Source: Flavobacteriales bacterium UBA4660 (GTDB taxonomy: Bacteria; Bacteroidota; Bacteroidia; Flavobacteriales_D; Sanyastnellaceae). From it: a DNA stretch of 24,779 nucleotides. The first letter of the stretch is position 1. Each line of letters begins with the position of its first letter. Below the pieces are notes generated by a model. It ran no database searches, had not been told where the DNA came from, and worked only from the letters and a program-made list of their open reading frames with translations. This document shows positions 7,977-15,235 of the stretch, in pieces. Location: contig DHLU01000086.1 of assembly GCA_002405435.1 (NCBI GenBank), positions 2,781-27,559 on the forward strand, written 5' to 3'. The position numbers and the translations under genes are program-made.

Positions 7977-8043
7977 TTTTGACATGACGGGTAACAATTT
8001 TGTCCCGTTAAACGACTTACTAACAACTTCAATAACCAACACT

Positions 8044-8400
8044 ATGAAAACCCTCATTTTCGCTTTGATCCTGCTGACAGGATCTGCAAACATCCAGGCC
8101 TCATGCCAACCCGTCGCAGAACGGAACCCTCGGGAAGAGGCACTCAGGAAGGCCGTGCAAAAGCAGGTCAACAAATTTCTGTTTTTCCCCATCATGAAGG
8201 AAACCACCGGAGAGACAGAGGCCGACATCATGCTGCAGGTCTATCCCAACGGAGAAATCAAACCGGTATTCATCAAAACGGAAAACAGCCTGATTCGCGC
8301 CTTTCTGGTTCGCCAGATTTCCCGTATGCGCATCGACCCGGAAAAAGTGGTCGCCTACGAGGTCTTCCGCTTCCGGCTCGCTTTCCGAAGGCAGGCCTGA
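8044..8400 (+). CDS. Small secreted protein with TonB C-terminal-like region
   Basis: A 118-residue protein. ATG 8044 gives a clear signal peptide (MKTLIFALILLTGSANIQAS, cleavage near residue 20). After a charged helix (REEALRKAVQKQVNKFLFFP) comes EADIMLQVYPNGEIKPVFIKTEN and FLVRQISRMRIDPEKV. The pattern of a strand, a YPNGEI-type turn, a second strand and a helix resembles the TonB C-terminal fold, without the transmembrane anchor or proline-rich spacer of true TonB. Inferred location: periplasm. It may be a single-domain envelope protein of unknown function. The next gene begins 95 bases later and has its own -7-like element. The family assignment is tentative. Confidence 0.8.
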   Translation: MKTLIFALILLTGSANIQASCQPVAERNPREEALRKAVQKQVNKFLFFPIMKETTGETEADIMLQVYPNGEIKPVFIKTENSLIRAFLVRQISRMRIDPEKVVAYEVFRFRLAFRRQA

Positions 8401-8410
8401 GTTGCGGACC

Positions 8411-8431
8411 GGCATGGCGTGATGCTTTTTT
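8411..8431 (+). terminator. Short hairpin plus T-run
   Basis: GGCAT and ATGCT pair (one G-T wobble) around the loop GGCGTG, followed by a run of T. The stem is short, but it lies 10 bases after the stop of the secreted protein gene, where a terminator would be expected. Confidence 0.35.
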
Positions 8432-8467
8432 CTTGCCTGCTGCCTTCACGCGTGAACGGCCGGCCGC

Positions 8468-8475
8468 TATCTTCG
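8468..8475 (+). promoter_or_regulatory. Candidate -7 promoter element TATCTTCG for the dipeptidase gene
   Basis: TATCTTCG has one mismatch to TAnnTTTG and ends 20 bases before ATG 8496. It supports a separate transcript for the dipeptidase and the choice of that ATG. Confidence 0.45.
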
Positions 8476-8495
8476 CCTTCCCAAAAGCGATAACC

Positions 8496-9875
8496 ATGCA
8501 AGCCGTACAAGACTATATCGACAAAAACCGCGAACGTTTCCTTCAGGAATTGTTTGACCTTCTGCGCATTCCTTCGGTGAGTGCCGACCTGGCCTACAAG
8601 TCCGACGTAGCCCGCTGCGCCGATTCTGTGGCCGACCACCTCCGTAAGGCCGGTGTAGACAAGGTCGAGGTATGCGAGACCGCCGGACACCCGATTGTTT
8701 ACGGAGAAAAAATTGTTGATCCGGCTGCGCCCACCGTGCTGGTATACGGTCATTACGACGTGCAGCCCGCAGATCCCATTGACCTCTGGGAGACGCCGGC
8801 CTTCGAACCCGCGATACGCAAAACTGCCATCCATCCTGACGGAGCCATATTCGCACGCGGCGCCTGCGACGACAAGGGCCAGATGTTTTCGCATGTCAAG
8901 GCCGTTGAGGCTATGCTCGCCACCGGCCAGTTGCCCTGCAACGTAAAATTCATGATTGAGGGCGAAGAAGAATGCGGCAGCAGCAACCTGGCATCCTTTG
9001 TTGCCGGCAACCGCGACCGACTCAAGGCGGATGTCATTCTCATTTCCGATACCAGCATCATTGCCAATGACACCCCGAGCATCGACTGCGGATTGCGCGG
9101 ACTCAGCTACGTGGAAGTAGAAGTAACCGGTCCTAACCGCGACCTGCACAGTGGTGTGTACGGCGGCGCCGTGGCCAACCCCATTACCATCCTGGCCAAA
9201 ATGATCGCTTCCATACACGACGAAAACAACCACATCACCATACAGGGATTCTACGACGACGTCCAGGTGCTCGACAGCGCAGAGCGCACCGAACTCAATA
9301 AGGCGCCCTTCGACCTGGAGGCCTACAAAAAAGACCTGGGCATTGCCGCCGTATGGGGTGAAAAGGGCTATACGACGCTGGAGCGCACAGGCATCAGGCC
9401 CACGTTTGAACTCAACGGCATCTGGGGCGGATACACCGGGGAGGGAAGCAAAACTGTGCTGCCTTCCAAGGCTTTCGCAAAGATCTCCATGCGCCTCGTT
9501 CCCAACCAAAGCTCCGACACGATCACCCGCCTGTTTTCTGAACATTTCACCCGTATCGCTCCGCAGGGCGTAACCGTAAAAGTGACGCCCCATCACGGGG
9601 GCGAGCCCGTGGTAACGCCCACCAACTCGCGGGCCTACCTCGCGGCAAGCCGGGCGCTGGAACAGACCTACGGGAAAAAACCCATTCCGACACGCGGTGG
9701 CGGCAGCATCCCCATCGTAGCCTTGTTTGAACGCGAACTCGGGTTGAAAACAGTGTTAATGGGATTCGGACTCGACAGCGATGCGCTGCATTCTCCCAAC
9801 GAACATTACGGCGTATTCAATTACTTCCAGGGCATCGCTACCATTCCATGGTTCTACAAGTACTTCGCTGAGTAA
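8496..9875 (+). CDS. M20 family dipeptidase
   Basis: A 459-residue cytosolic metallopeptidase of the M20/CNDP-like dipeptidase group. VLVYGHYDVQP (82-91) supplies His86 and Asp88, GACDDKGQM (122-130) the bridging Asp, and FMIEGEEECGSSN (152-164) the catalytic Glu and a metal Glu. ISDTSII has the next Asp ligand, and ALHSPNEHYG near the C-terminus gives the last His. The dimerisation insert includes GLRGLSYVEVEVTGPNRDLHSGVYGG, characteristic of this family, which hydrolyses dipeptides using two zinc or manganese ions. The frame is open upstream to 8103, but that stretch overlaps the 118-residue gene in another frame; ATG 8496 with MQAVQDYIDKNRERFLQELFD is the family-type start. It converges with the phosphohexomutase gene, 39 bases away. 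Confidence 0.96.
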   Translation: MQAVQDYIDKNRERFLQELFDLLRIPSVSADLAYKSDVARCADSVADHLRKAGVDKVEVCETAGHPIVYGEKIVDPAAPTVLVYGHYDVQPADPIDLWETPAFEPAIRKTAIHPDGAIFARGACDDKGQMFSHVKAVEAMLATGQLPCNVKFMIEGEEECGSSNLASFVAGNRDRLKADVILISDTSIIANDTPSIDCGLRGLSYVEVEVTGPNRDLHSGVYGGAVANPITILAKMIASIHDENNHITIQGFYDDVQVLDSAERTELNKAPFDLEAYKKDLGIAAVWGEKGYTTLERTGIRPTFELNGIWGGYTGEGSKTVLPSKAFAKISMRLVPNQSSDTITRLFSEHFTRIAPQGVTVKVTPHHGGEPVVTPTNSRAYLAASRALEQTYGKKPIPTRGGGSIPIVALFERELGLKTVLMGFGLDSDALHSPNEHYGVFNYFQGIATIPWFYKYFAE

Positions 9876-9914
9876 GTCTCCCCCGGCGGCATCTATCCCT
9901 TACGCGCAGCCCCA

Positions 9915-11657
9915 TCAACGCAGGTGCGGCGCCTGCGCTTCGCACAAAACCATCCGGATCGCCTCGGTGCGTGCCTTCGCGGCATCTTCATCGGCCGAGG
10001 CACTGCGCAAGGAAAAGTAAAACTTGATCTTCGGCTCTGTTCCGCTGGGCCGCACGGAAACACGTGAGCCGTCTTCGAGAAAAAACTGCAGCACATTGGA
10101 GGACGGCAACCCCAGGGGCGTCGTTGCGCCCGTGCGCAGGTCAGTCTGAATGCCTTCAGCAACATCCGATAAGCGGATCACTTCCGAGCCACCGAGCGAA
10201 CGGGGCGGGTTGTGCCGGAAAGCTTCCATCATTTCCCTGATACGTGCAGCACCCTGCTGACCCTCGATGGTTTCTGTGTACAACGCGTCATAGTAAAAGC
10301 CAAAATTTTCATAGAGTTGCTCCAGCAAATCCCACAAGGTTGTTCGGTGGGCTGCACACCAGGCCGACATTTCGGCAAAGGCCAGTGCGGAAATAACACC
10401 ATCCTTGTCGCGCACAAAGTCACCCACCAGGTATCCGTAACTCTCTTCACCACCGCAAAGAAAAATTTCGCTTCCTTCCTTTTCCCGGATCACGGCCGCG
10501 ATGTACTTGAAACCCGTAAGCGTATCATAGCACTTGACACCATAATGCCGCGCGATATCGGTTACGAGGTCGGTGGTCACGATGGTCTTGGCAACAAAGC
10601 CATTCGCCGGCAAGGTGCCGTTTGCCGCGCGCAGCATAAGTTGAAAATAGACCAACAGGCTTCCGGCCTGGTTTCCGTTCAGCAACCGCAATTTTCCTTC
10701 CCGGTCGCGTGCGCCCACTCCGACGCGGTCGGTGTCGGGATCTGTACCCAGCACAAGTTGTGCGCCTTCCTGCTCAGCCAGGGCCAGGGCCATATCCATG
10801 GCGGCACGCTCTTCTGGGTTGGGCGACACCACCGTGCTGAAATTGCCATCCGGCACTGCCTGCTCCTCCACCACGTGCACACGTGAAAAACCCGCCGCAG
10901 CGAGCACCTTGGGAACCATCGTGATGCCGGCTCCGTGAATCGGGGTATATACAATCTTCAGCGCCCCCGCTTCTTTCACCGCATCGGGCGCCTGTATCAG
11001 CTGCACCGCGCGCCTGCAGTAGGCGGCCTCAACCTCAGGGGGAACCGGAACTATGCGCGATGCCTGCGCATCAAAGCGCACGGATTCAATCCCCTGTACC
11101 GCGCGCACCTCGGCGATAATGCCCTTGTCGTGCGGTGGCACCACCTGCGCACCATCACTCCAGTATACCTTGTAGCCATTGTAGGCCGGCGGATTGTGTG
11201 ATGCCGTAATGACGATACCCGCTGTGCAGCCCAGCTCGCGCACCGTAAAGGAAAGGAGCGGCGTGGGGCGCAATTCGTCAAAAAGGTATACCTTGATGCC
11301 GTTGGCACTCAAGACCTCGGCGGTGACCCTCGCCAACTGGGGCGACTGGTTGCGCGAGTCGAACGCGATGGCCACGGAGGCTTCTCCCTTTCCGCGTTGA
11401 CTGCGTATGTACTGTGCAAGGCCCTGTGTCGCCATACCGATGGTGTATCGGTTGATGCGGTTGCTGCCCGCCCCCATGATGCCGCGCAAGCCACCGGTTC
11501 CAAAATCCAGGTCTGTATAAAATGCATCCACCAGCGCAGCACTGTCGTGGGTAAGCATGTATTCTATCTCACGCCGGGTGCTTTCATCTATAGGCGCAGA
11601 AAGCCAACGGTGTGCCTTTTCGACTATATAATCTTCGGGTATTACGCGCGTATTCAT
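9915..11657 (-). CDS. Phosphoglucomutase/phosphomannomutase (alpha-D-phosphohexomutase)
   Basis: A 580-residue enzyme that moves phosphate between C1 and C6 of a hexose. From ATG 11657: GTGGLRGIMGAGSNRIN at 53-69, the phosphoserine loop TASHNPPAYNGYKVYW at 151-166 (Ser153), the metal loop GTDPDTDRVG at 304-313, the sugar-binding GGEESYGYL at 402-410, and the phosphate-binding RPSGTEPKIKFYF near the C-terminus. All four active-site loops are intact, and the length near 580 fits the PGM2-like subgroup. The ATG overlaps the stop of rfbD as ATGA, which suggests coupled translation. Inference: it makes glucose-1-phosphate for the dTDP-sugar pathway that rfbD completes. Glucose versus mannose preference cannot be read reliably. 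Confidence 0.95.
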   Translation of the reverse strand: MNTRVIPEDYIVEKAHRWLSAPIDESTRREIEYMLTHDSAALVDAFYTDLDFGTGGLRGIMGAGSNRINRYTIGMATQGLAQYIRSQRGKGEASVAIAFDSRNQSPQLARVTAEVLSANGIKVYLFDELRPTPLLSFTVRELGCTAGIVITASHNPPAYNGYKVYWSDGAQVVPPHDKGIIAEVRAVQGIESVRFDAQASRIVPVPPEVEAAYCRRAVQLIQAPDAVKEAGALKIVYTPIHGAGITMVPKVLAAAGFSRVHVVEEQAVPDGNFSTVVSPNPEERAAMDMALALAEQEGAQLVLGTDPDTDRVGVGARDREGKLRLLNGNQAGSLLVYFQLMLRAANGTLPANGFVAKTIVTTDLVTDIARHYGVKCYDTLTGFKYIAAVIREKEGSEIFLCGGEESYGYLVGDFVRDKDGVISALAFAEMSAWCAAHRTTLWDLLEQLYENFGFYYDALYTETIEGQQGAARIREMMEAFRHNPPRSLGGSEVIRLSDVAEGIQTDLRTGATTPLGLPSSNVLQFFLEDGSRVSVRPSGTEPKIKFYFSLRSASADEDAAKARTEAIRMVLCEAQAPHLR

Positions 11658-12541
11658 GTAAGCGATAAATAATGCGACAGGCATTCCGCAACACCCTGTT
11701 GCCAGGGTACCACCGGGAGTCCTGTATTGGCTACAAATTTCGTTGTATCCAGTTTTGAATAGGCGGGCCGTCGCGCTTTGGTGGGAAAATCACCTGACTC
11801 CACGGGCGTTACCGGCACTCCGGTACCTGCCTGCCTCATGATCTCAGCGGCGAAATCATACCAGCTTGCCTCGCCCGACTGGGTGTAATGGTAGGTGCCG
11901 TATTCGATATGCCGGCGATCCACCAGGGCCCTGCGCAGCAGCGCCATGATGTCTTCGGCAAGACGACCCGCATAGGTCGGACTGGCCACCTGGTCGTTTA
12001 CCACACGCAGGCTGCCTGTTTCTTTTGCCAGGCGCAGCATCGTCCTGAAAAAATTATGACCATAAGCAGAATACAACCAGGATGTGCGCAGGATCAGGTG
12101 ACGCCCGGTCTGCTCATCTATGCGTCGCTCTCCCTCCAGTTTGGTGCTACCGTACACCGACAAGGGCGCACAGGTGTCGGCCTCGGTATAAGGCCTTCGG
12201 GCGGTTCCATCAAATACATAATCAGTCGACACGTGTACCATCAATGCCCCTGCCCGGTGGCAGGCCTCCGCCACATAACCGGCACCTGCACCGTTGACCC
12301 GCATGGCCTCTTCCGGCTCATCTTCCGCAAGGTCAACCCGCGTATAGGCCGCACAGTTGATGACTGCCTGCGGTCTGGCACCGGCAATTACCTCCCGCAC
12401 ATGGCTGTGTGTTCGGATATCCAGCACGTGGCGATCGGCAAAGAGGAATTCAAACTCCGGGAGCATCGACGCCTTCCGCTGAAGCTCACGGCCCAATTGA
12501 CCGGATGCGCCGGTTACAACGATCATGGGGTCAGATTGCAT
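11654..12541 (-). CDS. rfbD: dTDP-4-dehydrorhamnose reductase
   Basis: A 295-residue short-chain-dehydrogenase-type enzyme that makes the last NAD(P)H-dependent step to dTDP-L-rhamnose, a precursor of cell-surface polysaccharides. The Rossmann motif TGASGQLGREL is at 10-20, INCAAYTRVDLAEDEPEEA at 61-79, VSTDYVFDGTARRPYTE at 104-120 and the catalytic YGSTK (Tyr130, Lys134). The C-terminal part with ASPTYAGRLA and RPAYSKLDT fits RmlD. ATG 12541 is taken as start; ATG 12526 (MIVVTGASG) is an equally good alternative that begins right at the fold. Its last bases overlap the mutase start (ATGA). No rfbA, rfbB or rfbC is in the window, so the rest of the pathway must lie elsewhere. Confidence 0.94.
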   Translation of the reverse strand: MQSDPMIVVTGASGQLGRELQRKASMLPEFEFLFADRHVLDIRTHSHVREVIAGARPQAVINCAAYTRVDLAEDEPEEAMRVNGAGAGYVAEACHRAGALMVHVSTDYVFDGTARRPYTEADTCAPLSVYGSTKLEGERRIDEQTGRHLILRTSWLYSAYGHNFFRTMLRLAKETGSLRVVNDQVASPTYAGRLAEDIMALLRRALVDRRHIEYGTYHYTQSGEASWYDFAAEIMRQAGTGVPVTPVESGDFPTKARRPAYSKLDTTKFVANTGLPVVPWQQGVAECLSHYLSLT

Positions 12542-12611
12542 GGGGCTATATTACGCGAATAAGGCCAAGCACGCGCGGGCAGGTCATTCGCAAACGGGAA
12601 GAGACATTATT

Positions 12612-12619
12612 TACCTTAG
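12612..12619 (+). promoter_or_regulatory. Candidate -7 promoter element TACCTTAG
   Basis: TACCTTAG has one mismatch to TAnnTTTG and ends 17 bases before ATG 12637. The downstream paralogue has a similar element at the same distance. Confidence 0.45.
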
Positions 12620-12636
12620 CCTGAAATATCCGCACC

Positions 12637-13857
12637 ATGAAAAGATTATTATTACTCCTCTCCGTTGCCCCGATGATCTCTTTCGCCCAGGGCATCTGTG
12701 ACACCGACGCCAGCATCATCATCTTCTCCAATTACGACGGCGGCACCCTCAATATCAATGTGGATGATAATGTGCCTAACCTGCGCATCGGTGTATGCTC
12801 GTACCAGCCGGTGACCGTCAACCTCAGCGGTGATTATGTCGGCAACGTGACCGGTGTGGTATGGGCTGGATTCGCCATTGAGGGGACCACCGTCAACGGA
12901 ATTGACGCGTCTCTGGTGGAGCTGCAGGAAATTCCCGCCGCCACCATCACCGATCCGGACGGCTTTCCCTTCATCATCTGCGGGTACGACTGCGACACGA
13001 CCTCTCTTCCCAGTCCGTGCAATACGGTGGAACAGGTAACGCACTATTTCCTCTCGCACTTCGGGGGTCCGCTGCGTTACTCCCAGTTCCAGTTCGACGC
13101 CTGGGGCAGCGACTACACAACGGGTGACGGCGGCAACTGCTGTTTCTCCAACGGATGCGCAGCTGATGTGGACGCAGGGCCAAGCCTCTCGATATGCGCC
13201 GGAGATACCGCATTACTGGTGCCCACGGGAGCAGACAGCTATACATGGGTCGCCGATGGCCAGGCCGTCAGCTGCGATCTGCCGTGTACAGCATTGGTGG
13301 TAGTGCCGGCCACTACGATGGTTTACGGGGTAACGGGCACCGACGACCAGGGATGCACCGGCTTCGATGAGGTCACTGTCGTGGTCAACACGGCCCCCGA
13401 CATTTCGCTTACCCTTAGCGGTGGCGTCCTGTATGCCTCCGGAGCCAGCTCCTATACCTGGTGGCAGGACGGCGAGGAAATTCCAGGCATTACAGGCAAC
13501 ACCTATGCACCTGCCGAGAGCGGCATCTATTGGGCTACGAGCAGCGGACTGAACGGATGTGTGGGCACATCGGAAACTATTGAAGTGCTGGTGTCACAAA
13601 TTAGTGATACAGCCAGCGCGCCGTTCCACGTGTATCCCAATCCCGCAAAAGACTGCTGCACCCTCACGTTTTACCAACCCTCGGTTGACCGGCGCATTAG
13701 CGTGCGCGACCTGACCGGACGTATTCTCATGCAGCTGCCTGTTCCAACAGGTAGCTCGCACGCCATGATTCCGCTCGAACATTTGCCGGCCCAGTACCTG
13801 ATGCTGGTGGTGGAAGAAGGCGGCTTGTCGCATCTGTTGCCGCTGGTGCATGAATAA
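12637..13857 (+). CDS. Secreted protein with Ig-like repeats and type A T9SS sorting domain (copy 1)
   Basis: A 406-residue extracellular protein. Residues 1-18 are a signal peptide (ISFAQ). Residues 21-175 form an N-terminal domain I cannot name, with SIIIFSNYDGGTLNINVDD at 26-44 and cysteines at 21, 54, 115, 119, 128, 168, 169 and 174, probably disulfide-bonded outside the cell. Residues 178-250 (SICAGDTALLVPTGADSYTW) and 253-318 (SGGVLYASGASSYTWWQDG) look like two Ig/PKD-type beta modules common in Bacteroidota secreted proteins. Residues 330-406 are a type A T9SS sorting domain: VYPNPAKD, ISVRDLTGRILMQLP, and the final LPAQYLMLVVEEGG stretch. Predicted to be exported by T9SS and attached or released at the surface. 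It is a tandem paralogue of the next gene. Function unknown. Confidence 0.88.
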   Translation: MKRLLLLLSVAPMISFAQGICDTDASIIIFSNYDGGTLNINVDDNVPNLRIGVCSYQPVTVNLSGDYVGNVTGVVWAGFAIEGTTVNGIDASLVELQEIPAATITDPDGFPFIICGYDCDTTSLPSPCNTVEQVTHYFLSHFGGPLRYSQFQFDAWGSDYTTGDGGNCCFSNGCAADVDAGPSLSICAGDTALLVPTGADSYTWVADGQAVSCDLPCTALVVVPATTMVYGVTGTDDQGCTGFDEVTVVVNTAPDISLTLSGGVLYASGASSYTWWQDGEEIPGITGNTYAPAESGIYWATSSGLNGCVGTSETIEVLVSQISDTASAPFHVYPNPAKDCCTLTFYQPSVDRRISVRDLTGRILMQLPVPTGSSHAMIPLEHLPAQYLMLVVEEGGLSHLLPLVHE

Positions 13858-13881
13858 GGTGCTCCGTGTTGCCGAGTTGAG

Positions 13882-13950
13882 GATGGCATCAAGAAAACCC
13901 GCCTTCTCGCATGATCGGCCAAAACAAGGGTATCATGAAGGCCTGCCATC
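13882..13950 (+). terminator. Nested inverted repeat between the tandem paralogues
   Basis: Three arms pair in nested order: GATGGCA 13882-13888 with TGCCATC 13944-13950, GCCTT 13901-13905 with AAGGC 13938-13942, and CATGAT 13910-13915 with ATCATG 13932-13937, leaving a 16-base loop. ATTTTAATT follows. It ends 8 bases before the -7-like element of copy 2, so a terminator for copy 1 is the simplest reading. Confidence 0.45.
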
Positions 13951-13958
13951 ATTTTAAT

Positions 13959-13966
13959 TACTTTCG
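13959..13966 (+). promoter_or_regulatory. Candidate -7 promoter element TACTTTCG
   Basis: TACTTTCG has one mismatch to TAnnTTTG and ends 17 bases before ATG 13984, the same distance as in the upstream paralogue, so copy 2 probably has its own promoter. Confidence 0.45.
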
Positions 13967-13983
13967 CATTAAGCATTAACCCC

Positions 13984-15204
13984 ATGAAAAAAACTTTACT
14001 GCTACTCTCCTTTGCCCCGCTGATTTCTTTCGCCCAGGGCATCTGTGATCCCAACGCCAGCATCATCATCTTCTCCAATTATGACGGCGGCACCCTCAAT
14101 ATCAATGTGGATGACAATGTGCCGAACCTGCGCATAGGCGTTTGTTCCTATGAGCCGATTACAGTCAACCTGAGCGGTGCTTACGTGGAAAATGTAACCA
14201 GCGTGGTCTGGGCGGGCTATACCATCGTCGGCACGTCCATCAATGGGGTTGACGCCTCGGTGACAGAACTGCAGCAATTCCCTTCCGCAACGCTCAACGA
14301 CCCGGATGGTTATCCCTTGATCATTTGTGCCTACGACTGCGACACCACCTGGGTGCCGGGCGGTTGTAATACAGTCGACCAGGTCACTGATTATTTCCTT
14401 ACGCTTTTTGGCGGTTCTCTTCGATACTCCTATATGCAATACGGCACTTGGGGCGGCTCCTACGCCACCAGCAGCGGCGGCAATTGCTGCTTTACCACCG
14501 GCTGTACCGCGGCGGTAGAAGCGGGAGACAACCTGACTATTTGCGCGGGTGACTCCATCGTATTTAATGCCTCCGGTGCCGTTGCCTACAACTGGAGTGC
14601 CAACGGAACCGAGATCAATTGTGACGCCCCGTGTGAGCAGTTGACTGTGGCCCCAGAGGTTTCTACGGTCTATACGGTCACCGGAACCGACAGCCAGGGT
14701 TGTGCGGGATCCGATGTAATATCCGTATTGGTCAATGACACCCCTGATGTGGAGCTCACCTTGAGCGGGGGTGTATTGTATGCCTCCGGTGCTATTTCCT
14801 ATACGTGGTGGCATGACGGCACTGAAATTCCCGGCATTACCGGCAACACCTACGAACCCACGGAAAATGGTGTGTATTGGATCACGAGCACGGGCCAGAA
14901 CGGCTGCGCAGGCACCAGTACCGCGATTGAGGTTGAGGTGACCCATATTTCACGCCTTGAAACCGCTCAGGTATTGCTATATCCCAATCCGGCTAAAGAA
15001 CTGTGTACCCTCACATTCGCCCATGCCTCCAGTGACCGCCGAATTGCCGTGCGCGACCTTTCCGGACGTGTACTTATGCAATTGTCTGCTATTCCGGGCA
15101 GTCTTTCCGTTGTGATTCCGCTCGGACATATTCCGGCACAATGCCTGTTGCTGGTGGTGGAAGAAGGCGGGATATCGCGCTCACTTCCGCTGGTGCATGA
15201 GTAA
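13984..15204 (+). CDS. Secreted protein with Ig-like repeats and type A T9SS sorting domain (copy 2)
   Basis: A 406-residue protein, exactly as long as copy 1 and alignable to it end to end without a gap; by hand I count about 267 identical residues. All the cysteines of the N-terminal domain (21, 54, 115, 119, 128, 168, 169, 174) are kept. Conservation is strongest at residues 11-72 (CSY and DNVPNLRIG region) and 261-290 (SGGVLYASGA, EIPGITGNTY), and weakest at 191-250 and 321-333. The signal peptide (MKKTLLLLSFAPLISFAQ), two Ig-like modules and the type A T9SS domain (LYPNPAKEL, IAVRDLSGRVLMQL, VVEEGG) match copy 1. It arose by tandem duplication and has diverged under apparent constraint. 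Function unknown. Confidence 0.88.
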   Translation: MKKTLLLLSFAPLISFAQGICDPNASIIIFSNYDGGTLNINVDDNVPNLRIGVCSYEPITVNLSGAYVENVTSVVWAGYTIVGTSINGVDASVTELQQFPSATLNDPDGYPLIICAYDCDTTWVPGGCNTVDQVTDYFLTLFGGSLRYSYMQYGTWGGSYATSSGGNCCFTTGCTAAVEAGDNLTICAGDSIVFNASGAVAYNWSANGTEINCDAPCEQLTVAPEVSTVYTVTGTDSQGCAGSDVISVLVNDTPDVELTLSGGVLYASGAISYTWWHDGTEIPGITGNTYEPTENGVYWITSTGQNGCAGTSTAIEVEVTHISRLETAQVLLYPNPAKELCTLTFAHASSDRRIAVRDLSGRVLMQLSAIPGSLSVVIPLGHIPAQCLLLVVEEGGISRSLPLVHE

Positions 15205-15235
15205 GGCAAGGGAAGAGAGACTGATGCCGTGGCTC

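Larger units (their letters stand above)
7775..8043 (+). other. Intergenic region, 269 bases, AT-rich at its 3' end
   Basis: No convincing gene was found here. The right half holds a weak hairpin (7922-7942), a tandem 10-base repeat with T-tracts (7957-7980), and an A/C-rich leader before ATG 8044. The left half is GC-rich and unremarkable. Confidence 0.5.

Noticed and set aside
8103..8495. Long open frame running upstream of the dipeptidase start
   Set aside because: It overlaps the 118-residue secreted protein in another frame, its translation is Arg/Gly-rich and not protein-like, and the family-type N-terminus begins at ATG 8496.
8355..9596. 413-codon open frame antisense to the dipeptidase
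   Set aside because: It is a shadow of a strongly conserved gene in GC-rich DNA, with no recognisable domain.
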